Shown here: positions 1 to 5,664 of the stretch, piece after piece
How the letters are laid out: each line of letters opens with the position of its first letter
Numbering within the stretch: position 1 is the stretch's first letter
Assembly: GCA_002392545.1 (NCBI GenBank)
Contig: DGHF01000114.1
Location: 1 to 6,226 of the forward strand
Length of the DNA stretch: 6,226 nt
Direction: 5' to 3'
Source of the DNA: Ruminococcus sp. UBA3855
GTDB taxonomy: Bacteria; Bacillota; Clostridia; Oscillospirales; Ruminococcaceae
Notes under the pieces: model-generated
The model's input: the letters and a program-made list of their open reading frames with translations, nothing else
The model's database searches: none
Told to the model about the DNA's origin: nothing
Made by a program: the position numbers and the translations under genes

Positions 1-227
1 CTATGTATATCAACAGTGCAACAACCGGTCTGATTAACTGCAATGTTGAAATCACTGAAATGATGGGTGCAGAAACTTATCTGTATCTGCTCTGTGAAGG
101 CATTTCCCTGACTGCAAGAGTTTCTCCTCGTTCTACTGCTCGTCCGGGGGATGACATTCAGGTTGCACTTGACCCGAATAAGATTCACCTCTTTGACAAG
201 GAAACAGAAAAGACTATCATTAACTGA
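1..227 (+). CDS. C-terminal end of sugar ABC transporter ATP-binding protein (MalK/MsmX/UgpC type), partial
   Basis: Only the last 75 or so codons are in the window; the gene enters from the left, so the ATG at position 3 should not be taken as its start. The visible protein is the C-terminal TOBE-like regulatory domain found after the nucleotide-binding domain of MalK, MsmX and UgpC ATPases. The recognisable stretches are ITEMMGAETYLYL, ARVSPRSTARPGD and ALDPNKIHLFDKETEKTI, which are typical of the end of this family. The full protein is normally about 370 residues. Members energise import of oligosaccharides or glycerol-3-phosphate from the cytoplasmic face of the membrane, and in Firmicutes one ATPase often serves several permeases. 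The substrate cannot be told from this tail, so no symbol is given. The gene ends 80 bases before the amidohydrolase gene, with a hairpin between them. Confidence 0.9.
   Translation, partial: MYINSATTGLINCNVEITEMMGAETYLYLLCEGISLTARVSPRSTARPGDDIQVALDPNKIHLFDKETEKTIIN
193..220 (+). promoter_or_regulatory. Possible sigma-A promoter inside the end of the ABC ATPase gene
   Basis: TTGACA (193-198) is followed after 16 bases by TATCAT (215-220), five of six matches to the -10 consensus. It would start a transcript near 227, giving the amidohydrolase gene a leader of about 80 bases that contains the 251-284 hairpin. The -35 box also encodes the conserved Phe-Asp-Lys of the ATPase tail, so it may be a chance match. 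Confidence 0.3.
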
Positions 228-250
228 TTTACTGATTTAAGAAACAATTC

Positions 251-290
251 AAGGGGGTTCGCTGTGCCTTGCAGTGAACCCCTTCATTTT
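251..290 (+). terminator. Intrinsic terminator-like hairpin after the ABC ATPase gene
   Basis: The arm AAGGGGGTTCGCTG (251-264) pairs with CAGTGAACCCCTT (272-284) around a 7-base loop, with one bulged G and one G-U pair. The stem is followed by CATTTT. The stem is strong but the T-run is only four bases, so termination may be partial. The ribosome binding site of the next gene begins only 13 bases after the stem, so either transcription reads through or the hairpin lies in that gene's own leader. Confidence 0.65.
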
Positions 291-307
291 AGAGTTCGGG
301 AGGATTT

Positions 308-1126
308 ATGAATTATATCGATTTTCATGTACACGCATTCGCTGATAAAATTGCAGGGCGCACTATTTCTGCACTCGCTCAGACTGCCGGAAAACCGCCG
401 GCTTCTGACGGTACAATTTCCGGTACAGAAAAAATCATGAAAGAATGGGGCGTTGATGGGTTTGTTTTGCTTTCGATTGCAACAAAGCCCTCTCAGCATC
501 TGGTATGCAATAACTGGGCATCATCCTGCAAATGTGACCATATTTTTCCATTTGGGAGCGTTCACCCTGACGGAGAGGATGCTTTACAGGAATTGGAACG
601 TATCAAGGAATTAGGGCTTTACGGCATTAAACTGCATCCCGATTATCAGCATTTCTATGCTGATGAGGAACGGCTTTTTCCGATTTACCGCAAATGCGGA
701 GAATTGGGATTACCTATTATTTTTCATGCAGGGGTTGACCCTGTCTGTCCTAATGATATTCACTGTACTCCGAAGATGGCTTCTAAAATCCTTGAAAAAT
801 TCCCTGATACTACCATGATTATGGCACATCTGGGCGGAAATGAATTGTGGGATGAAGTCGAACAGACTCTTGCAGGGAATTTTGAAAATTTGTGGTTAGA
901 TACTGCCCTTGTGGGGTCTTATGTCAGAGAAGACCAGCTTTACCGGATTATTGAAAAACAGGGAGCAGATAAAATTCTATTGGCAAGTGACTGCCCATGG
1001 GATACAACAGATATTACCATTAAAAAAATTAAGCGGTTACATCTTCCCGAACAGGACGAAAAGAATATTTTTGCCAAGAATGCCGAAAAACTTCTCAAAA
1101 TAGGTGAGTTTGCAGAAAATGCTTGA
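308..1126 (+). CDS. Amidohydrolase-family metal-dependent hydrolase (Amidohydro_2 type)
   Basis: This is a 272-residue cytoplasmic protein with no signal peptide. It has the layout of the amidohydrolase superfamily TIM barrel: an N-terminal Asp-Phe-His-Val-His (D5, H7, H9) for metal binding, KLHP (H110), IIFHAG (H140), MAHLGG (H174) and a late ASDCPW with the candidate catalytic Asp at D228. These fit the Amidohydro_2 group, which includes ACMSD-like decarboxylases and small lactone or amide hydrolases; the substrate cannot be inferred. The length is normal for compact members. The start is set by GGGAGG at 298-303, four bases before the ATG. The neighbours are a sugar ABC ATPase upstream and paaK 62 bases downstream, but paaK has its own promoter, so a shared pathway is not shown. 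The stop codon lies inside the paaK -35 box. Confidence 0.9.
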   Translation: MNYIDFHVHAFADKIAGRTISALAQTAGKPPASDGTISGTEKIMKEWGVDGFVLLSIATKPSQHLVCNNWASSCKCDHIFPFGSVHPDGEDALQELERIKELGLYGIKLHPDYQHFYADEERLFPIYRKCGELGLPIIFHAGVDPVCPNDIHCTPKMASKILEKFPDTTMIMAHLGGNELWDEVEQTLAGNFENLWLDTALVGSYVREDQLYRIIEKQGADKILLASDCPWDTTDITIKKIKRLHLPEQDEKNIFAKNAEKLLKIGEFAENA

Positions 1127-1152
1127 CATCTTCTGCATGAATGTGTTATAAT
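1123..1152 (+). promoter_or_regulatory. Consensus sigma-A promoter of paaK
   Basis: TTGACA (1123-1128) and TATAAT (1147-1152) are both perfect consensus boxes separated by 18 bases, and TG at 1144-1145 makes an extended -10. Transcription should begin near 1159, about 30 bases before the paaK start. The -35 box overlaps the TGA stop (1124-1126) of the preceding gene. An upstream in-frame ATG at 1141 falls inside the promoter and would not be on the transcript, which supports the start at 1189. Confidence 0.85.
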
Positions 1153-1173
1153 CTTTACAAAGAAATTTTTATC

Positions 1174-1180
1174 AAAGGAG
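1174..1180 (+). promoter_or_regulatory. paaK: Ribosome binding site deciding the paaK start
   Basis: AAAGGAG lies eight bases before the ATG at 1189. The alternative in-frame ATG at 1141 has no such site and lies between the promoter boxes. The extra 16 residues it would add do not resemble the start of the ligase family. Confidence 0.85.
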
Positions 1181-1188
1181 TTTTGAAA

Positions 1189-2511
1189 ATGTCAGCCGAA
1201 CCGAAAATTTATCAGCCCGAAATGGAATGTATGGATGTGGAGGAGCGCAGAAAGTTGCAGGGTGAGCGTCTCCGTGAAACTGTCAAGCATGAATATGAAA
1301 ATGTTCCCTTTTATCGTGAGCGTATGGATGCAAAGGGTGTCAAGCCTGAGGACATTCAGACCGTTGACGATATTGTGAAACTGCCGTTCATGCAGAAAAC
1401 TGACCTCCGTGATACGTTCCCTTTCGGACTTTTTGCTGTTCCGAATGAGGAAATTGTCAGAATTCAGGGTTCATCCGGTACAACCGGAAAGCCTATTGTT
1501 TCCGGCTATACAGAAAATGATGTGAAAATCTGGTCTGAAATGGTCGCTCGTGCAATGGCTTCCATTGGCGCAGATAAAGAGGACATTGTACAGGTATGTT
1601 ATGGATATGGCTTGTTTACCGGCGGTCTGGGCGCACATCAGGGTGCAACCGAAGTCGGGGCTATGGTGATTCCCATGTCCAGCGGTAACACCCAAAGACA
1701 AATTATGATGATGCAGGAACTCGGAACGACTGTTCTTTGCTGTACTCCCTCCTATGCAACCTATCTCGGCGAAGCTATCCATGATGCCGGACTCGTTCCC
1801 AAAAAAGATATTAAGCTCCGTGCCGGATTGTTCGGGGCTGAACCTTGGACAGAGGCAATGCGCCAGAAAATTGAAGAACTGCTTGGAATTGATGCACGTG
1901 ATATTTACGGTCTGACAGAAATTGCAGGTCCGGGGGTTGCATTTGAATGCTTCGCTAAGAATGGGGCACATATTAATGAAGACCATGTGATTGCTGAAAT
2001 TATTGACCCCGTGACAGAAGAACAGCTCCCCTACGGAACAGCCGGAGAATTGGTATTTACGACCATCACAAAAAAGGGTATGCCCATGCTTCGTTATCGT
2101 ACTCATGATATTTGTACACTTTATGCCGGAAAATGTGAATGTGGCAGAACGACTGTCAGAATGGGCAGAATTACCGGACGTACTGACGATATGATTGTTG
2201 TTCGTGGTGTGAATGTGTTCCCGTCTCAGATTGAAACCGTCCTCGTCAAGACTGCTGGTGTCGCTCCTCATTATCAGCTTATTGTTGACAGAGTGAACAG
2301 CTCTGATACCCTCGAAGTCAAGGTAGAAATGACAGAGGAAGTATTCGCTCTGACCGATTCCCTCGGCGAAATGCAGAGACTCCAGAAGTATATCAAAGAC
2401 CAGATTAAATCCGTTGTCGGAATTTCCACAAAGGTCACTATCGTTGCACCCAAATCCCTCCCACGTTCCGAAGGCAAGGCGAAACGTGTATTTGATAACA
2501 GAAAAATGTGA
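1189..2511 (+). CDS. paaK: Phenylacetate-CoA ligase
   Basis: This 440-residue cytoplasmic enzyme activates phenylacetate or a related aryl acid to its CoA thioester, using ATP and releasing AMP and pyrophosphate. It belongs to the ANL adenylating superfamily. Visible motifs in order are the phosphate-binding SSGTTGKP (95-102), YGLTE (240-244), RYRTHD (302-307), GRTDDMIVVRG (340-350), which marks the hinge to the small C-terminal domain, and LPRSEGKAKRV near the end, with K430 as the likely adenylation lysine. C309, C326 and C328 match the small cysteine cluster common in PaaK relatives. Length is typical of the family (about 430-440). No aerobic ring-epoxidation (paaABC) genes are near. In anaerobes such stand-alone ligases are often tied to aromatic amino acid 2-oxoacid metabolism, but that is family knowledge, not seen here. 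Native substrate is uncertain. Confidence 0.95.
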   Translation: MSAEPKIYQPEMECMDVEERRKLQGERLRETVKHEYENVPFYRERMDAKGVKPEDIQTVDDIVKLPFMQKTDLRDTFPFGLFAVPNEEIVRIQGSSGTTGKPIVSGYTENDVKIWSEMVARAMASIGADKEDIVQVCYGYGLFTGGLGAHQGATEVGAMVIPMSSGNTQRQIMMMQELGTTVLCCTPSYATYLGEAIHDAGLVPKKDIKLRAGLFGAEPWTEAMRQKIEELLGIDARDIYGLTEIAGPGVAFECFAKNGAHINEDHVIAEIIDPVTEEQLPYGTAGELVFTTITKKGMPMLRYRTHDICTLYAGKCECGRTTVRMGRITGRTDDMIVVRGVNVFPSQIETVLVKTAGVAPHYQLIVDRVNSSDTLEVKVEMTEEVFALTDSLGEMQRLQKYIKDQIKSVVGISTKVTIVAPKSLPRSEGKAKRVFDNRKM

Positions 2512-2528
2512 TTTTTTGTCATGTTCCG

Positions 2529-2551
2529 ACCGCCTTTCCTGAAAAGGAGGT
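2529..2551 (+). other. Imperfect hairpin containing a strong Shine-Dalgarno sequence with no start codon
   Basis: ACCGCCTTT (2529-2537) pairs with AAAGGAGGT (2543-2551) around a 5-base loop, with one G/A mismatch. The right arm is a near-perfect match to the 16S anti-Shine-Dalgarno sequence. No ATG, GTG or TTG follows at usable spacing, and the nearby frames close at once. There is no T-run, so this is not a normal terminator. It sits 18 bases after the paaK stop and may be the remnant of a lost downstream gene's translation start. Confidence 0.5.
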
Positions 2552-2574
2552 GCTATTCCAATAAAGTGTTAAAG

Positions 2575-2603
2575 TAAACATAAATAAAGCGTAAAAATAC
2601 TAT
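2575..2603 (+). promoter_or_regulatory. Candidate promoter of the lectin/caspase-like gene
   Basis: TAAACA (2575-2580) and TACTAT (2598-2603) are 17 bases apart, each with four of six consensus matches. TAAAG occurs around them at 2562, 2570 and 2585, with a related TAAAA at 2592. The region is very AT-rich, so weak boxes are expected by chance. The ribosome binding site AAGGGGG (2607-2613) lies six bases before the ATG at 2620. The 108-base gap after paaK needs a promoter somewhere unless paaK transcripts read through. Confidence 0.35.
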
Positions 2604-2619
2604 TTTAAGGGGGATTAAA

Positions 2620-3747
2620 ATGAGAAAATTAGTAACACTCACAATTTCTTGTTTAATGGCAGTTTGCTTGTTCTTAAATTGCTCATTAGTAAGCAAAAAC
2701 TTAGTAGCAAAAGCGGATGTTGTTAGTGGTTTATATCCCAGTATCTATTACAGATTGAAAAATGTGGCATCCAATTTGTATATCACAATGGATTCCTATG
2801 ATGATTTAGATAATGTTTCTTGTAGTTTACAGCCACGTTCTGCACATGATGCAAGACAAATTTTTAGACTTATCCCCTCTGGTTCTACCAATACCTATTT
2901 TTTAAAACCCATGACTTCTTCAAAGCCACTCTGTATGTCAACACTCACAAATGGGCATAATCCTTTGATGTTAAAGACGTATTATTCCATAATTGGCTAT
3001 TGGAAGATTGCAGAATCATCAAATGGTCATAAAATAACAAGTGTCACCTCTAACCTTTATAATGTAGTTTCACCATTTCCAAATTCATATAATGCAGATA
3101 CGCCCATTGCAACAAATACCTTTCAAGGAATATTCAGTACATGGGGACTTGAGCCAGCTTTTTCGGGTTCAGCAGAGTATTATGTCACAACATCAGACAT
3201 TCTTAACAATCCTGAAAACAATGCATGTGTGAATGAAATTGTTGGAAAAATAGAAAATCTTGGTTATGATACTTCAAGATATGAGTATCCTAATTCTGGT
3301 GCACTTCAAAACAGAATTGGACAAAATCGTTTTTGTGTAGTTCATGGTCATGGAAGTCCAGGAGCACTTGCACTTGAGAATGCAAGTGGTAATGTTTCTT
3401 GGCTGTATGCTGATAACATATCTTTGGTGATGCCTATGTGCTCATATTGTATGATAATTTCTTGTAATAGTGCTGTTGATTCTACACATGGAAACTTGAC
3501 AGAAAAATTACATCAACATGGAGTGGGCTGTGTTACAGGATTTACAGTTTCAGTTAGTAAAGGTGAGTATTATTTCAAGTATGTATTGCATAATCAGGAG
3601 TTTTTCCCAGACAACAAAATCATTGATTCATTGGCTTGTGTTGACCTTTCTTTTGGAGCTGCTTATAATTTGTCGGGCACAAATCCTGCAAATCCAAATC
3701 ACAGGCTTACAGTTGGAAGTACCTCTGTTTCTTTAGGTTTAAATTAA
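2620..3747 (+). CDS. Secreted ricin-type lectin-like / caspase-like (clan CD) cysteine peptidase candidate
   Basis: This is a 375-residue exported protein. Residues 1-32 form a signal peptide (MRK, long hydrophobic core, cleavage probably after VAKA). Residues about 38-180 resemble one beta-trefoil of the ricin B type: YYRLKNVASNLYITM, then QIFRLIPSGSTNTYFLKP, then GYWKIAESSNGHKIT, a strand pattern seen in carbohydrate-binding RICIN domains. Residues about 186-350 look like a caspase-like fold: the hydrophobic strand FCVV runs into HGHG (H242, H244), and MIISCNSA gives a candidate nucleophile C282. These are followed by a helix and the strand GVGCVTGFTVSV, as in caspases, gingipains and CHAT proteases. 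The His-Cys spacing of 40 fits that clan. No dockerin, LPXTG or membrane anchor is seen. Arginines are AGA/AGG in seven of nine cases and the gene is AT-rich, suggesting transfer. The fold calls come from motifs only; protease activity is inferred. Confidence 0.7.
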   Translation: MRKLVTLTISCLMAVCLFLNCSLVSKNLVAKADVVSGLYPSIYYRLKNVASNLYITMDSYDDLDNVSCSLQPRSAHDARQIFRLIPSGSTNTYFLKPMTSSKPLCMSTLTNGHNPLMLKTYYSIIGYWKIAESSNGHKITSVTSNLYNVVSPFPNSYNADTPIATNTFQGIFSTWGLEPAFSGSAEYYVTTSDILNNPENNACVNEIVGKIENLGYDTSRYEYPNSGALQNRIGQNRFCVVHGHGSPGALALENASGNVSWLYADNISLVMPMCSYCMIISCNSAVDSTHGNLTEKLHQHGVGCVTGFTVSVSKGEYYFKYVLHNQEFFPDNKIIDSLACVDLSFGAAYNLSGTNPANPNHRLTVGSTSVSLGLN

Positions 3748-3761
3748 AAGGGTGATTTTTT

Positions 3762-4550
3762 ATGAAACGAAATTTATTTGCATTATTAGTGATAGGTGTT
3801 TTTTTGACAGGCTGTGGAATGGAACAGGAAATTACAACTGAAACACATGAAATGGGTTATGCTTTACAAACTGGAAGTTATTTTGATATTTCTGACCTCA
3901 CTCGGAACGGAAGTTTTCAGCAGTATATCACTGTCGGATATGAGGGAGTAGAGACGGTCTCGGAATTCAATGACCAGTATCTTTCTGCTGATGGCGAAAC
4001 TTATGTATTTGATGCGCAGGGCAGATTGAAGGTTTATCGCAATACTGATACAATTTTCTATAATCGTCTTCATTCTCCAAATCCGAAATTATCGGAAGAG
4101 GAAATGCATAGCATTGCTATGGATGTTGCAAAATGTGCCGGATTAGATGGAGAGAATTTCACAAAGATTGAAAGCTCCTATTTTCCCGAAAATGGCGAAA
4201 ATACAGCTTATTACCTCAGCATGAAAAAAGAGTATTCGGCTGGAATGGCAGATGTTTTCGTGTTGCAGTTGGATGATTTTGGTCAGGTACGTTCAATCAA
4301 TATCAGCTACAATAATAATAACCCTCTTACCCAAAAGCAGGAAAAATATTTTCAGGAACAGCTTGATAATTACATTGCTGAAAGGGCTGAAAAAAGACCT
4401 CATTTATATTCACATGATGATGAGGTGCGTTATTATACTGACAATGGAAATGTTTATGCCCTGTATGATATTACTTTTTACGAGGAGACAGATGACAAAG
4501 AATATCCCCTTACTTATGTCAATAGTGTAGGTTTTGTAACAAAGGCTTGA
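3762..4550 (+). CDS. Lipoprotein of unknown function paired with the lectin/caspase-like protein
   Basis: This is a 262-residue lipoprotein. A short basic start (MKR) and hydrophobic core end in the lipobox LTGC, so C18 should be lipidated and the rest held on the outer face of the membrane. The mature part is acidic and rich in Tyr, Asn and Glu. It has two alpha/beta-looking segments: about 100-185 (LSEEEMHSIAMDVAKCAG, then strands ending LDDFGQVRSINIS) and about 190-260 (QKQEKYFQEQLDNYI, then strands). The pattern recalls PepSY or YcdB-like domains, but I do not recognise the family. AAGGGTGA (3748-3755) gives a ribosome binding site, and the gene starts 14 bases after the upstream stop, so the two are probably one operon. 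The first 140 bases share the low GC of the upstream gene and the rest does not. Inhibitor, anchor or partner roles are speculative. Confidence 0.8.
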   Translation: MKRNLFALLVIGVFLTGCGMEQEITTETHEMGYALQTGSYFDISDLTRNGSFQQYITVGYEGVETVSEFNDQYLSADGETYVFDAQGRLKVYRNTDTIFYNRLHSPNPKLSEEEMHSIAMDVAKCAGLDGENFTKIESSYFPENGENTAYYLSMKKEYSAGMADVFVLQLDDFGQVRSINISYNNNNPLTQKQEKYFQEQLDNYIAERAEKRPHLYSHDDEVRYYTDNGNVYALYDITFYEETDDKEYPLTYVNSVGFVTKA

Positions 4551-4584
4551 CACAATCAGAGAAATTATTTCAAAGGAGAAAAAC

Positions 4585-5652
4585 ATGGCAGAAGAAGTTC
4601 AGCAATATAAATGCCCCAACTGTTCCGCAGAACTGCGGTTCAATCCTAAAAAACAGGGGTTTGTCTGCGAATACTGCGACAGCTTTTTTACTACCGAGGA
4701 ATGCAAAAAAGCCAATGAACAGATTGCTTCTCAACAAGAAGAGCAAAAGCCCCATCAGGATGAATTTGAAGAGGGAAATCAATTATATTCCTGTCCGAGT
4801 TGCGGGGCGGAACTGGTAACAGATTTGAATACCGCTGCGACAGAATGCTTTTTCTGTCATAATCCTGTTGTGCTGAAAGGTCGGCTTTCCGGTGAATACC
4901 GTCCGGCAAAGGTCATTCCTTTCAAACTTTCCAGAGAAGATGCCAATAATATTTTTAAGGAATGGTGCGGAAAAAGAAGATTCCTCCCCAAAGATTTCAC
5001 CAGCGACAGTCAATTATTACATATGGCCGGAGTGTATGTGCCTTTCTGGGTTGCTAATTGTGACGTGAGAGGAAAGATGCAGGCGGTTTGTAAACAGGTC
5101 AGGAGCTGGAATTCCGGCGATTATCGTTATACCGAAGTCAAGGAGTTTGACGTTTATCGTGATGCTTCTCTCGTCTTTGAAGGCATTCCGGCAGACGGTG
5201 CAAGCAAAATTGAAGACAGACTGATGGAAGCTATCGAGCCTTTCAATTATGATGATGCAAAACCTTTTGAAATGTCCTATCTCAGCGGTTTTATGTCTGA
5301 CAAATACGATGTCGATAAAAGTCAAGTGTTCCCTCGTATCCGCAACAGGGCTGTTAATGGCAGTGATGCAATGCTCCGTTCGTCTATGGTGGGGTATGAT
5401 TCTGTCAGAGTGACACAATCTGATATGCAGGTACTCAAAACCGAATGGGAGTATATGCTTCTTCCGGTCTGGTTCATGACATACCAATATCGGGATGAAC
5501 AATATTCCTTTGCTATCAATGGACAGACCGGAAAACAGGCTGGCACTCCCCCTTTGGCTGTTAATAAATTACGGCTGGTTTCCGCTTTGATATTCTTGGT
5601 ATGTACATTATTCAGCATTTTTCTGGGAATGCTCGTCAGCGGTATTCTGTAA
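4585..5652 (+). CDS. Double zinc-ribbon protein with C-terminal membrane anchor
   Basis: This 355-residue protein begins with two four-cysteine zinc ribbons: CPNC (10-13) with CEYC (28-31), and CPSC (70-73) with CFFC (88-91). They are joined by a charged, Gln/Glu-rich linker. They resemble TFIIB-type ribbons and small rubredoxin-like knuckles, and such proteins are often misnamed as helicase PriA-like. A mostly beta middle region of about 220 residues follows, with several aromatic stretches (YVPFWVANCDVRG, MLLPVWFMTYQY). The protein ends in one hydrophobic segment (about 331-355), so it is likely tail-anchored with the ribbons in the cytoplasm. The start is set by AAAGGAG at 4572-4578. The gene begins 34 bases after the lipoprotein gene and ends two bases before the next ribosome binding site core, so it is surely co-transcribed with the TPM gene. 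The biochemical function is unknown. Confidence 0.85.
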   Translation: MAEEVQQYKCPNCSAELRFNPKKQGFVCEYCDSFFTTEECKKANEQIASQQEEQKPHQDEFEEGNQLYSCPSCGAELVTDLNTAATECFFCHNPVVLKGRLSGEYRPAKVIPFKLSREDANNIFKEWCGKRRFLPKDFTSDSQLLHMAGVYVPFWVANCDVRGKMQAVCKQVRSWNSGDYRYTEVKEFDVYRDASLVFEGIPADGASKIEDRLMEAIEPFNYDDAKPFEMSYLSGFMSDKYDVDKSQVFPRIRNRAVNGSDAMLRSSMVGYDSVRVTQSDMQVLKTEWEYMLLPVWFMTYQYRDEQYSFAINGQTGKQAGTPPLAVNKLRLVSALIFLVCTLFSIFLGMLVSGIL

Positions 5653-5664
5653 GGAGGCAAGGAC

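Noticed and set aside
1471..2271. A 266-codon open frame on the minus strand across paaK
   Set aside because: It is wholly antisense to a well-supported gene, shows no family motifs, and its protein is rich in His, Cys and Ser as expected for the reverse of a coding strand.
2638..2682. A possible lipobox at C21 of the lectin/protease protein
   Set aside because: The residues before the cysteine are Phe-Leu-Asn, which do not fit a lipobox, and a good signal peptidase I site (VAKA) follows at residues 29-32.
3365..3388. Perfect 8-base inverted repeat CACTTGCA / TGCAAGTG with an 8-base loop
   Set aside because: It lies deep inside the lectin/protease coding region with no T-run or boundary role; a stem of this length is expected by chance.
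4547..4552. TTGACA overlapping the lipoprotein stop codon, like the paaK promoter -35 box
   Set aside because: No acceptable -10 box lies 15-19 bases downstream, and the expected position overlaps the ribosome binding site of the zinc-ribbon gene.
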